From NCBI GenBank assembly GCA_019637225.1, contig JAHBWC010000004.1:62001-126000 (forward strand): a stretch of 64,000 nt of DNA, given 5' to 3'. Positions within the stretch are counted from its first letter, which is position 1, and the number at the start of each line of letters is the position of its first letter. The stretch comes from Labilithrix sp. (lineage in GTDB: Bacteria; Myxococcota_A; Polyangia; Polyangiales; Polyangiaceae). Below, one piece after another: positions 11,432 through 19,438 of this stretch. Below the pieces are notes generated by a model. It saw nothing but the letters and a program-made list of their open reading frames with translations, was not told the DNA's origin and ran no database searches. The position numbers were made by a program, and so were the translations under genes.

Positions 11432-12316
11432 ATGTCCACGACCGAGCTCTTGCTCCCCCTCATCGACGCCGTCGTCGTCCGCGCCCTCGCAGAAGATCTC
11501 GGCGCGGGCGACGTGACCACCGAGGCCTGCGTGCCCGAGGGCCAGCGCGCGACGGCGAGCGGCGTCGCGCGCGAGGACCTCGTCGCGTGCGGGATCCCCG
11601 TCGCCGGCCGCGTGTTCGCGACCGTCGACCCGACGGTGCGCTTCACCGCGGAGGTCGACGAAGGCGCGCGCGTGAAGGCAGGGACGGTGCTCTTCACGGT
11701 CGAGGGCCGCGCGCGCTCGCTCCTCACGGGTGAGCGCGTGGCGTTGAACCTCGTCCAGCGCATGTGCGGCGTCGCGACAGCGACGGCGCGCTACGTCGCG
11801 GCGCTCCCCGAGGGCACGAAGACCCGCATCACCGACACGCGCAAGACCACGCCGGGCCTCCGCCTCCTCGAGAGGTACGCGGTGCGCCGCGGTGGAGGTC
11901 ACAACCATCGCAACGACCTCGGCTCGGCGGTCCTCATCAAGGACAACCACATCGTCGCGGCGGGCGGCGTCCGCACGGCCATCGAGAGCGCACGCGCGCG
12001 CGCGCCGCACACGAGCAAGATCGAGTGCGAGGTCGACACGCTCGACCAGCTCGAGGAGGCGCTCACCGCCGGCGCGGACATCGTCCTGCTCGACAACATG
12101 GACACGGAGACCGTCGAGGAGGCCGTCCGGCGGACGCGCGGGCGCGCGCTGCTCGAGGCGTCGGGCGGGATCACGATCGAGCGCATCGGCGAGCTCGCCC
12201 GCGCCGGCGTCGACGCGATCAGCGTCGGCGCGCTGACGCACTCCACCCGCGCGGCGGACATCGGCCTCGACTTCACGGCGACGAGCGCGCGCGGATCGAA
12301 GCCGCCGGCGCGCTGA
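11432..12316 (+). CDS. nadC: Nicotinate-nucleotide pyrophosphorylase (carboxylating)
   Basis: This 294-residue enzyme converts quinolinate and PRPP to nicotinate mononucleotide in de novo NAD synthesis. Family residues are visible: TDTRKTTPGLR, GGGHNHR, IKDNH, the ECEVD strand, LLDNM and LEASGGI, in the order expected for the PRTase-fold barrel. Its length is normal. ATG 11432 is preferred over the upstream in-frame GTG 11378, which would add residues unlike the family. The biotin ligase gene begins 15 bases after its stop. Its pathway partner nadA lies about 45 kb away in this window. Confidence 0.95.
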   Translation: MSTTELLLPLIDAVVVRALAEDLGAGDVTTEACVPEGQRATASGVAREDLVACGIPVAGRVFATVDPTVRFTAEVDEGARVKAGTVLFTVEGRARSLLTGERVALNLVQRMCGVATATARYVAALPEGTKTRITDTRKTTPGLRLLERYAVRRGGGHNHRNDLGSAVLIKDNHIVAAGGVRTAIESARARAPHTSKIECEVDTLDQLEEALTAGADIVLLDNMDTETVEEAVRRTRGRALLEASGGITIERIGELARAGVDAISVGALTHSTRAADIGLDFTATSARGSKPPAR

Positions 12317-12331
12317 GCCGGGAGCCGATCG

Positions 12332-13195
12332 ATGTCCGGCACGAGCCCCGTCGCCGCGGATCTCGCAGGGGTCGCCGACCTCGTCCGGGCGCGCGGCGGC
12401 CGTCTCGGCGAGCCGATCCACCTGCTCGCCGAGACGGGCTCGACGAACGACGACGCCAGAGCAGGGGCGCGCGCGGGGGCTCCGCACGGCGCTGTCTGGA
12501 TCGCCGAGAGCCAGACGCGAGGTCGCGGGCGGCAGGGCCGCGCCTGGGTGTCGGCGCCCGGAGAGAGCCTCCTCTTCTCGGTGCTTCTTCGTATTCCGTG
12601 CGCGCCGTCGCGGGTCCCGCCGCTCTCGCTCGTGTGCGGGCTCGCGGTGCGCGACGCGGTCGCGCGGGCGCTCGGCGAGCGTGACGGTGAGCGCGCGCTC
12701 GTGAAATGGCCGAACGACGTCGTCGTCCGGGACCGTGCGGGAGGCGGCTGGCGGAAGGTCGCCGGCGTGCTCGTCGAGTCGGCCCTCGCCGGCGCGAAGG
12801 TCGAGCACGTGATCGTCGGGATCGGCGTGAACGTCCACACGCGCGATTTTCCCGACGACCTCGCGGCGATCGCGACGTCGGTCGCGCGCGAGGCCTCGGG
12901 CCCGCCCCACCGCGCCGAGCTCCTCGCCGACATCCTCGACGCGCTCGGGCGCGACGTCGAGCAGGTGGCGCACCGCGGCCTGGGCGTCGTCCACGCGCGC
13001 CTCTCCGCGCACGACGCGCTCTCCGGGCGCGCGGTCGAAGGCGTCGACGGCGACCTGACCGGCACGGCGTGCGGCATCGCTCCCGACGGAAGGCTCCTCG
13101 TCCGCCGCCCCGATGGCGTCGTCACGAAGGTCGCGTCCGGAGAGGTCCGCGTCCGCGCCGGCTCCGTCGTGGACGTGCTAGGTTCCGGCTCGTGA
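12332..13195 (+). CDS. birA: Biotin--[acetyl-CoA-carboxylase] ligase, monofunctional
   Basis: This 287-residue protein charges biotin to biotinyl-AMP and attaches it to the carboxylase carrier protein. Visible motifs are ETGSTNDDA, the biotinyl-AMP loop GRGRQGR, VKWPNDV, KVAGVLVE and GIGVNV, followed by a small C-terminal SH3-like domain. The N-terminal DNA-binding helix-turn-helix of E. coli BirA is absent, so it should not act as a repressor. A GGGAG ribosome site precedes ATG 12332. Its TGA overlaps the GTG of the next gene (GTGA). Confidence 0.93.
   Translation: MSGTSPVAADLAGVADLVRARGGRLGEPIHLLAETGSTNDDARAGARAGAPHGAVWIAESQTRGRGRQGRAWVSAPGESLLFSVLLRIPCAPSRVPPLSLVCGLAVRDAVARALGERDGERALVKWPNDVVVRDRAGGGWRKVAGVLVESALAGAKVEHVIVGIGVNVHTRDFPDDLAAIATSVAREASGPPHRAELLADILDALGRDVEQVAHRGLGVVHARLSAHDALSGRAVEGVDGDLTGTACGIAPDGRLLVRRPDGVVTKVASGEVRVRAGSVVDVLGSGS
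13179..13184 (+). promoter_or_regulatory. Putative -10 box for a leaderless ureohydrolase mRNA
   Basis: TAGGTT sits 7 bases before GTG 13192, inside the 3' end of birA. It would let the ureohydrolase be transcribed independently despite the overlapping stop and start codons. Confidence 0.4.
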
Positions 13196-14310
13196 CGCCG
13201 CTCGAAGAGCTCGCTCTCTTGCTTCGCCCCGCCGGCGGCGGCCTCTACCTCGTCTCCACCGGACGAGCCGAGCAAGAGGAGCTCCAGAAGCGCCTCTACG
13301 GCGCCGCGAGCGCGGGCGAGGTCGACGCGCGCTTCCGCGAAGCGCTCGGCCGCATCGCCGACGCGAAGGTCATCGTGCTCGGCATCCCCTCCGACGTCGG
13401 CGCGGGGTTCCGTCGCGGCGCGAACCTCGGACCCCAGGCCATGCGCACGCGCCTGCTCGAGGAGCTCCCAGCCTTCCCGGACCGCGCGGCCGAGCTCGGG
13501 ATCGTCGACATCGGCGACGTCTTCGTCGTCCCGCAGCTCCTGCACGACGACATGCTCGCCGAGTCGCAGAAGGCGGCGACCCGCGCCGCGCTCTACCCGT
13601 CGCTCTCGGAAGAGGCGCGCGCGATGCTGCCCGTCTCGCCGCTGTCCATCGCGGAGCGCGCGCTGGATCTGGTGTTCCAGCTGAACCCCAGGGTCGCGCC
13701 TGTCGTCCTCGGGGGCGATCACTCCACCGCGTGGCCGGTCGTCTCGGCCCTGTCACGGGCGCGCCGGCACGAGCGCTGGGGCGTCGTCCAACCCGACGCG
13801 CACACCGATCTGCTCGAGCACCGCCTCGGCATCAAGATCTGCTTCGCGACCTGGTCGTGGCACTTGAACGAGCTTTTTCATCGCGACGGCCGCCTCGTGC
13901 AGGTCGGGACGCGCGCCTCGCGCCACGATCGTGGCCACTGGGAGTCGTCCCTCGGCGTCCGTCAGTTCTGGGCAGACGAGTGCAGGCGCGATCCCGAGGG
14001 CGCGCTCGACGCGCTCGTCGCCCACCTCGAGCGCCTCGGCGTCACCGGCGTCTACTTCTCGAACGACATCGACGGGACCGACAGCGCGTGGGCCGACGCG
14101 ACCGGCACGCCCGAGCCCGACGGCCTCGAGCCAGACTTCGTCGTGGCCCTCATCCGGCGGCTCGGCGAGACGGTGGGCGTCATCGGCGGCGACGTCATGG
14201 AGGTCGCTCCGCCGCTCCGCGATCGGCCGGACTCGTCGGAGCGGACCGTCGCGCTCGCGGTCCGCTACCTCCGCGAGACGTTCGCGGCGATCGTGCGACA
14301 GCCCGTCTGA
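13192..14310 (+). CDS. Ureohydrolase (arginase/agmatinase/formimidoylglutamase) family protein
   Basis: This 372-residue protein keeps the dinuclear manganese site of the family: GGDHS near residue 174, DAHTD near 202, and a SNDIDGTD segment before the usual GTPEPDGL signature. The family hydrolyses guanidino or formimino C-N bonds. Which substrate is used (arginine, agmatine, formiminoglutamate, or a special one) cannot be told; the roughly 60-residue N-terminal part before VIVLGIPSDVGAG is longer than usual. The start is GTG 13192, overlapping the birA stop. No histidine or arginine pathway gene is adjacent. Confidence 0.85.
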   Translation: MTPLEELALLLRPAGGGLYLVSTGRAEQEELQKRLYGAASAGEVDARFREALGRIADAKVIVLGIPSDVGAGFRRGANLGPQAMRTRLLEELPAFPDRAAELGIVDIGDVFVVPQLLHDDMLAESQKAATRAALYPSLSEEARAMLPVSPLSIAERALDLVFQLNPRVAPVVLGGDHSTAWPVVSALSRARRHERWGVVQPDAHTDLLEHRLGIKICFATWSWHLNELFHRDGRLVQVGTRASRHDRGHWESSLGVRQFWADECRRDPEGALDALVAHLERLGVTGVYFSNDIDGTDSAWADATGTPEPDGLEPDFVVALIRRLGETVGVIGGDVMEVAPPLRDRPDSSERTVALAVRYLRETFAAIVRQPV

Positions 14311-14373
14311 CGGGGCGCTCCGAGCGCCGCGTGGCTCGTGACAGAGCGCGAGGCGCGGGGGCGCACCCGATGG

Positions 14374-14379
14374 TACGCT
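14374..14379 (+). promoter_or_regulatory. Putative -10 box for leaderless LamG lipoprotein mRNA
   Basis: TACGCT lies 7 bases before ATG 14387, with no Shine-Dalgarno sequence in between. Confidence 0.4.
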
Positions 14380-14386
14380 CGATCGA

Positions 14387-15253
14387 ATGCGTCGAGTCGT
14401 CGCGTCGGCCGTGGCGGTGGCGGTGGGTTCGCTCTGGGCATGCTCGGCGCTCGACCTGAGCGAGTACTCGAGCGGTGACGGACCGCAAGAGAGCATGGAC
14501 GCGGGCGAGGACGGCGGCGGATCGAGCGGATCGAGCGGCTCGAGCGGCGGGCCGCGCGACGCGGTCGCGGGCGACGCGGACTCGAGCGACGCCAAGGCGA
14601 GCTACCGCGACGCGGTGATGGCCGACGGACCGCTCGGCTACTGGCGCCTCGGCGAGACCGCCGGGACCAACGCGAAGGACGAGGTCGGCGCCCACGCCGG
14701 CGTCTACCAGGGCGGGATCACGCTCGGCCTGCCCGGCATCGCCGACGACGGCGACACCGCCCTCGGTCTCGCCGGGACCAACGGCAGCGTCCAGCTCGGC
14801 GACAGCCTCGACTTCTCCGGCAACGTCCCGATCACCCTCGAGGCGTGGGTGTGGCTCGACGCCCTCGACACCGACTACCGGCGCGTCATCGCGAAGCGCG
14901 GCGCGGAGGGCGGCTACAGCATCTTCTGTCAAACGAACTCCGCCGGCTGCTCGCTCGAGCTACGGGGAGGCGGCGGCGCGGCGATCACGTGCGACGTCGA
15001 GATGGAGAAGGAGCGGTGGTACCACGTCGTCGGCACGTACGACGGCACGACCGCCCGCGCCTACCGCGACGGGGTCGAGGTCTGCAACCGCATCGCCACC
15101 GTGACGTTCTCGAAGGTGGACGCGCCGCTCGTCATCGGCGCCTGGTCGACCGGCGGCAACTACCTCGAGGGCAAGCTCGACGAGGTGGCGATCTACGACA
15201 AGGCACTGCCCGCAGCGCGGATCGCCGAGCACTTCGCCCACCGCAAGAAGTGA
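14387..15253 (+). CDS. LamG-like (concanavalin-fold) lipoprotein
   Basis: This 288-residue protein has a lipoprotein signal peptide ending LWAC (Cys 19). A low-complexity Gly/Ser/Asp linker (GGGSSGSSGSSGG) occupies about residues 35-70. The rest is a LamG/jelly-roll domain: LGYWRLGE, a central ITLEAWVWLD strand, WYHVVGTYDG, and a closing GKLDEVAIYDKAL. Such domains bind carbohydrates or act in surface adhesion. It is probably anchored in an outer leaflet. It is followed by short GGCGA tandem repeats and another lipoprotein gene. Confidence 0.85.
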   Translation: MRRVVASAVAVAVGSLWACSALDLSEYSSGDGPQESMDAGEDGGGSSGSSGSSGGPRDAVAGDADSSDAKASYRDAVMADGPLGYWRLGETAGTNAKDEVGAHAGVYQGGITLGLPGIADDGDTALGLAGTNGSVQLGDSLDFSGNVPITLEAWVWLDALDTDYRRVIAKRGAEGGYSIFCQTNSAGCSLELRGGGGAAITCDVEMEKERWYHVVGTYDGTTARAYRDGVEVCNRIATVTFSKVDAPLVIGAWSTGGNYLEGKLDEVAIYDKALPAARIAEHFAHRKK

Positions 15254-15280
15254 CGCAGCGGCCCGTTCGATCGCGCGCCG

Positions 15281-15310
15281 CGCGAGGCGAGGCGAGGCGA
15301 GGCGAGGCGA
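15281..15310. repeat. GGCGA tandem repeat
   Basis: Five perfect copies of GGCGA (15286-15310) follow a degenerate copy (CGCGA). The array is in the gap between two lipoprotein genes, just before the promoter of the second. Slippage at this array could change spacing. Confidence 0.8.
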
Positions 15311-15334
15311 GTGGTGGGCGCGCGGCCGCTCGCA

Positions 15335-15340
15335 TAGGAT
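15335..15340 (+). promoter_or_regulatory. Putative -10 box for leaderless lipoprotein mRNA
   Basis: TAGGAT lies 9 bases before ATG 15350. Confidence 0.4.
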
Positions 15341-15349
15341 GACGCCTCG

Positions 15350-16039
15350 ATGCGCTTCGACCCCGTGACGACCGCCGCGCTCCTCGGGCTGCTCTCCCTG
15401 ACCGCGTGCGAGAAGCGCGGCACCCCCACGGGCGAGCCCACGCCGCCGGAGGCTCCCGCTGCGTCCGCGTCGAGCGCAGCGCCGCTCCCGTCGTCCGCGA
15501 CGAGCGCAGCGCCGCACCCGTCGTCCGCGTCGAGCGCGGCGCCGCTCCCGTCGTCCGCGACGAGCGAGGCCGCCGGAGCCGCGCCCGCGTCGAGCGCCGT
15601 CGCCGCCGTCGACGCGGGCAAGGCGAAGGACGGCGGAGGCGCGGCGGCGAAGCTCGAGCCGGCGAGCAAGCACGTCACCGGGAACAACTTCGCGCTCGAC
15701 CTCGGCTCACCGGGCTGCAAGGCCGCGTCGGAGTGCGTGATGACGATCAAGCTCGTCGCGACCGGCGACTACCACGTCAACGAGGAGTACCCGTACAAGT
15801 TCGTCGCGAGCGCCGCTCCGGGCGTCGAGCTCCTCGGCAAGGGAGACGCGGCGACGTTCAGCCGCGCCGCCGGCGACTTCGTCACGGAGGGCGCGAAGGC
15901 GGGGACGATGACGGTTCGCTTCAAGCCGTCGGCGCCCGGCTCCGCGCGCGTCGCGGGCCTCTACAAGTTCAGCGTGTGCTCGGCCGATCAGTGCCAGATC
16001 GAGCAGGAGAAGCTCGAGCTCACGGTCCCCGTGATGTGA
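15350..16039 (+). CDS. Lipoprotein with Ser/Ala/Pro repeat and DsbD-alpha-like domain
   Basis: This 229-residue protein has a signal peptide ending LTAC (Cys 20). Residues about 35-75 are a tandem of a 10-residue unit (SASSAAPLPS, SATSAAPHPS), a likely surface spacer. The C-terminal 120 residues look like an immunoglobulin-fold domain: YHVNEEYPYKF, then VRFKPSAPGS, and a closing FSVCSADQCQ with two cysteines four residues apart. This resembles the N-terminal domain of the thiol-disulfide interchange protein DsbD; that match is inferred from pattern only. A redox or metal role would follow if it is right. Confidence 0.75.
   Translation: MRFDPVTTAALLGLLSLTACEKRGTPTGEPTPPEAPAASASSAAPLPSSATSAAPHPSSASSAAPLPSSATSEAAGAAPASSAVAAVDAGKAKDGGGAAAKLEPASKHVTGNNFALDLGSPGCKAASECVMTIKLVATGDYHVNEEYPYKFVASAAPGVELLGKGDAATFSRAAGDFVTEGAKAGTMTVRFKPSAPGSARVAGLYKFSVCSADQCQIEQEKLELTVPVM
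15464..15570 (+). repeat. 30-base in-frame tandem repeat in lipoprotein linker
   Basis: Three 30-base units (15464-15493, 15494-15523, 15524-15553) and a partial fourth encode a 10-residue Ser/Ala/Pro spacer. Units differ by a few bases. Copy number can change without a frameshift. Confidence 0.85.
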
Positions 16040-16066
16040 CGTCGCGCAGGCGCTAGCGGCGTCGCG

Positions 16067-16888
16067 TCAGTCGCGCGTCGCGAGGGCCTTCTTGTCGGCC
16101 GCCTCGTCGAGCGTGCCGTTCTCGCTCGCCACCTCGAACGCGGCGTCCTTGCCGAGGTCGTCCTCGCGCGGGACGACCCCGGTGATCGCCGTGATCGTCC
16201 GCTCGAGCGTCTCGAAGAAGCGGATCGCGCGGAGGGGGCCGTTCATCCACCCGACCGTGATGCAGTAGTTGCGGTTGTACGGGGCCGAGTGGTGGAGCGC
16301 GTGGTGCTCGGGCGCGAGCACGAGCCGCGCGCGCTGGAGGAGCGCGACGAGACGCGACGGCTTGTCCTGGTGGGCCCACTTGTGGATCTGGCTGGTGAAC
16401 GCCGTGAAGACGGTGGCGCAGACGAGCGACTGGCAGACGAACACGCTGAACAGCGTCGCCGTCTCGATCGCCCCAAGCGTCAGGAGGCCGCTCACGCTGT
16501 AGATCGTCGTCAGCGAGATGTTGTGGCCGTTCGTCTCGATGAAGTCGTGGGTCGTGATCGCCTTCTGGTCGACGTGATGGTGACGGAACGTGCGGATCGC
16601 GAGGCGCCCGAAGACCGGCGTGTCGAGCGTGCCCCAGCTGTCGAACATCCAGTGGACGAAGCCCGAGATGAAGTCGCTGAGGAGGATGCCGACCAGCGCG
16701 GCGAGGGGCATCCACCAGCCCGACAGCGGCGGACACTTCACGATGCGGGCGATGAGCCAGGCGCTCGACGCGACCGCGACGATGATCCCGCAGATCTCGT
16801 AGGTCCGGTGCTGGGCCGTGTAGCCCGCCGCGAGCTGCGAGGCATCATGCTGTTTCGTCGATTCACCCATCCGTCCGTCGTCCTTCAT
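16067..16888 (-). CDS. carF: CarF/TMEM189-type plasmanylethanolamine desaturase
   Basis: This protein of about 273 residues belongs to the Kua/CarF/TMEM189 family. It introduces the vinyl-ether double bond of plasmalogens; in Myxococcus xanthus CarF this underlies the singlet-oxygen and light response. Visible features are SDFISGFVHWMFDSWG, then the His-rich FRHHHVDQKAITTHDFIETNGHN region (two parts), IHKWAHQ, and EHHALHHSAPYN, all in family order and giving the di-iron histidines. About four membrane segments are present. ATG 16888 or ATG 16870 may be the start; the latter has AAGGA ten bases ahead. It is divergent from a DUF885 gene and convergent with the lipoprotein at 15350-16039. Confidence 0.92.
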   Translation of the reverse strand: MKDDGRMGESTKQHDASQLAAGYTAQHRTYEICGIIVAVASSAWLIARIVKCPPLSGWWMPLAALVGILLSDFISGFVHWMFDSWGTLDTPVFGRLAIRTFRHHHVDQKAITTHDFIETNGHNISLTTIYSVSGLLTLGAIETATLFSVFVCQSLVCATVFTAFTSQIHKWAHQDKPSRLVALLQRARLVLAPEHHALHHSAPYNRNYCITVGWMNGPLRAIRFFETLERTITAITGVVPREDDLGKDAAFEVASENGTLDEAADKKALATRD

Positions 16889-16943
16889 CGCTCGCGCTCG
16901 AGCCGCGCGGCACCCGGCCCCGCTCCAGAATCCAGGGTCCACG

Positions 16944-16949
16944 AGCGTA
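16944..16949 (-). promoter_or_regulatory. Putative -10 box of carF
   Basis: TACGCT on the minus strand lies about 55 bases before the carF start, so this mRNA would have a short leader, unlike the leaderless pattern of many neighbours. Confidence 0.3.
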
Positions 16950-17086
16950 GATCAAGGACGAATGTCGCCTGGGCTCGCGGCTGGTCCCGCGGACGCCGCC
17001 GGGAGCCCGGAAATTCGCCTCGTTTCTGCTCGGCCTCGCTCGAACGCACGTGCTCGATGGCCCTACGCGCCGGGGCTCCGCGCGGA

Positions 17087-17116
17087 TCGACAGGTGGAGC
17101 GCGGCGCAGCTAGGAT
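17087..17116 (+). promoter_or_regulatory. Putative promoter of the DUF885 gene
   Basis: TCGACA (17087-17092), 18 bases, then TAGGAT (17111-17116), ending 8 bases before GTG 17125. The -35 matches TTGACA at five of six positions. Confidence 0.5.
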
Positions 17117-17124
17117 CCGCGCCC

Positions 17125-18939
17125 GTGGCCAGGCCCCGTCGCGCAGCTCGCCGCGTCCGAGCTCCTCGTTCGTCGTCCGTGCTCGTCGCGCTCGCCGCGC
17201 TCGTCGCGCTCGCGTGTGGACCGGGCGGCGGTCCCGCCCTGCGCGCGGCGCCCGTCGCGGCCGCCGGAGCACCCTCGGCGGCCGCGACGACGGCGCCGCG
17301 GGACGAGCACCCGGACGACGCCGCGATCGCGAAGGCCGGCCAGGAGTACCTCGATCTCGTCGTCGCGATCCATCCCGAGGCCGCGACCGCGCTCGGGCTC
17401 CACGACAACGACGCTGAGCTCGACGACCGATCGATCGCCGGGCACGACGCCGGGACCGATCGCCAGGAGGCGCTGCTACGGTCGCTCGAGGAGCGCTTCG
17501 AGAGCCCGAAGGCGAGCCTGGCGGCGAAGACGGACCTCGCGCTGCTCCTCGGCGCGCTCCGCTGCGACATTCGGAACAAGCGCGTGCAGCGCCCGCTCCA
17601 GCGCAAGCCCGACGTCTACCTCGAGCCCTTGAACGCGATCTTCCAGATGACCGCGCGCGACTACGCGCCGGCCGCCGAGCGCGCGCGCGACGTCGTCGCC
17701 CGGCTCGAGAAGATCCCGACGGTCGTGGCGCAGGCGAAGGCGAACGTCCTGAACCCGCCGCGGGTGTGGACCGAGATCGCGATCGATCGCGCCTCGTCCG
17801 CGAAGTCGTTCCTCGCGCAGCAGCGCGCGTTCCTGCTCGCTGCGCTCCCCGACGACCGGGCGAAGGTCGAGGCCGCGCTCGCCGGCGCGACGGGAGCCTA
17901 CGAGGACTACAAGCGGTTTCTCCAGAAGACCGTCTTGCCTCGGTCGAACGGCGGGTTCGCCGCGGGGCGTGAGCTCTTCGAGTACCTCCTCAGGCACGAC
18001 TACTTCCTCGAGGAGGGCGCCGACGCGCTCCTCGCGATGGGCAAGCGGGTCTTCGTCGAGACGAACGCGCAGATGGTCGAAGTCGCGAAGCGGATCGACC
18101 CCAAGGCGAAGGACTGGCCCGAGGTGACCGCCAAGCTCAAGGCCAAGCACCCCACGGCGGACGAGCTCCTCGGCGCGTACCGGAAGGAGGTCGCACGGGC
18201 GCGCGCGTTCCTCGTCGAAAAGGACGTCGTCGCGTTCCCGCCGGGCGACGACCTCGATGTGGTCGAGACGCCGTCGTTCATGCAGAGCACGATCACGGCG
18301 GCCTACGACCAGCCACCCCCGTTCGACGCGCGCACCTCGAAGGGGTTGTTCTTCGTCACCCCCGTCGACAAGACGCTCTCGAAGCGGAAGCAGGAGGAGA
18401 TGCTGCGCGAGAACGACTGGGCGGACATCGTCGACACCACGGTCCACGAGGCGTACCCTGGCCATCACCTCCAGCTCTCGTTCGCGCGCCGGAGCCCGTC
18501 GCGCGTCCGCCGCGCCTTCGACCGCGCCATCTTCTCGGAGGGCTGGGCGCTCTACTCCGAGGAGCTGATGGCGGAGCTCGGCTACTACGACGACGCACAG
18601 CGGCTCATCCAGCTCGAGTGGGCGCTCGTCCGCGCCGCGCGGATCGTCCTCGACGTCGGACTCCACGTGGGCGACATGACCTTCGAGCAGGCCGTGAAGG
18701 TGCTCACGGACGAGGTGCACCTCGAGCGCTCGCTCGCGCTCTCCGAGGTGAAGCGCTACACCGAGAGCCCGACGCAGCCGAGCGCGTACATGGTCGGCCG
18801 CCAGAAGATCCTCGAGCTCCGCGAGCGAGCGCGTGCGCGCGACGGCGCACGCTTCTCGCTCAAGGCGTTCCACACCGACCTCTTGTCGCGCGGGACCGTC
18901 CCGCCGAGCCTCCTCGCCAAGGAGATGTTCGGCGACTGA
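17125..18939 (+). CDS. DUF885 family lipoprotein, putative metallohydrolase
   Basis: This 604-residue protein has a basic, Arg-rich start, a hydrophobic core and a lipoprotein-like VALAC, then a Pro/Ala linker. The rest is a DUF885 domain, related to zinc-dependent M32/M3-like peptidases. Its signature VHEAYPGHH (near residues 441-449) supplies the metal-binding HExxxGHH pattern, and EGWALYSEEL about 35 residues later supplies the third ligand region. Substrates of this family are mostly unknown. GTG 17125 is chosen because a promoter-like TAGGAT lies 8 bases before it and the signal peptide follows. Its TGA is the first part of a dispersed hairpin repeat (18935-18967). Confidence 0.85.
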   Translation: MARPRRAARRVRAPRSSSVLVALAALVALACGPGGGPALRAAPVAAAGAPSAAATTAPRDEHPDDAAIAKAGQEYLDLVVAIHPEAATALGLHDNDAELDDRSIAGHDAGTDRQEALLRSLEERFESPKASLAAKTDLALLLGALRCDIRNKRVQRPLQRKPDVYLEPLNAIFQMTARDYAPAAERARDVVARLEKIPTVVAQAKANVLNPPRVWTEIAIDRASSAKSFLAQQRAFLLAALPDDRAKVEAALAGATGAYEDYKRFLQKTVLPRSNGGFAAGRELFEYLLRHDYFLEEGADALLAMGKRVFVETNAQMVEVAKRIDPKAKDWPEVTAKLKAKHPTADELLGAYRKEVARARAFLVEKDVVAFPPGDDLDVVETPSFMQSTITAAYDQPPPFDARTSKGLFFVTPVDKTLSKRKQEEMLRENDWADIVDTTVHEAYPGHHLQLSFARRSPSRVRRAFDRAIFSEGWALYSEELMAELGYYDDAQRLIQLEWALVRAARIVLDVGLHVGDMTFEQAVKVLTDEVHLERSLALSEVKRYTESPTQPSAYMVGRQKILELRERARARDGARFSLKAFHTDLLSRGTVPPSLLAKEMFGD

Positions 18940-18967
18940 AGAGCCGTCCGAGAAGTGGACGATTCGG
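18935..18967 (+). repeat. Dispersed 33-base hairpin repeat, copy 1 (contains stop codon of DUF885 gene)
   Basis: The sequence starts ACTGAAGAGCCGTCC and ends TGGACGATTCGG. It matches copy 2 (26407-26439, other strand) at 30 of 33 positions by eye. Inner arms CGTCC/GGACG and outer arms AGAGC/GCTCT can form a nested hairpin. The TGA at 18937-18939 is the in-frame stop of the gene. It fills the gap between two convergent genes, so a bidirectional termination role is possible, although no T-tract follows. Confidence 0.75.
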
Positions 18968-18980
18968 CTCTCGAGACGAG

Positions 18981-19352
18981 TCAGGCGTGCTCCGGGATCA
19001 CGAGCGGCGGCTTGCCGTCCCGCTCGCGGAGGCGCTGAACGGCCTGTTCGATCGCGGGCTGCCGGAGGAGCCAGCGCACCGCGCGGCGCCGGATCGGCAG
19101 GTCGACGATCGAGAGGCCGATCAGGATCGTCACGATGCCCTGGCCGGGCAGCACGAGCATCGCGATCCCCGCGGCGATGAAGGTCGACCCGACGAGGTTC
19201 TGCGCGATCCGCCTCGCGAGACCGCGCTTCGGCGGCGGACGGACGAAGTGGTCGGCGGGCAGGCGCCGGACGAACCAGGGGAGCGCCGCGAGCGTCCCGA
19301 CGAACATCGCAACGCTCACGATCCCGATCACGAGCTCCAGGGTGCGGACCAT
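18981..19352 (-). CDS. PGPGW-type small transmembrane protein
   Basis: This 123-residue protein has an N-terminal membrane helix (residues about 5-27) and a second hydrophobic hairpin around LVGSTFIAAGIAMLVLPGQGIVTILIGL. The LPGQG motif is the mark of the putative transmembrane PGPGW family, whose function is unknown. The C-terminal part is basic and cytoplasmic-looking (RRRAVRWLLR). ATG 19352 was chosen; TTG 19364 is also possible. It is convergent with the DUF885 gene. Confidence 0.75.
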   Translation of the reverse strand: MVRTLELVIGIVSVAMFVGTLAALPWFVRRLPADHFVRPPPKRGLARRIAQNLVGSTFIAAGIAMLVLPGQGIVTILIGLSIVDLPIRRRAVRWLLRQPAIEQAVQRLRERDGKPPLVIPEHA

Positions 19353-19438
19353 CCTGCCGAGCAATCTCGTGCAATCGACGCGCCAGGTGTGGTGCGGATC
19401 CTGCGTTGGTCCCTCTCCGTGACGAGAGAGGGCTCAGC

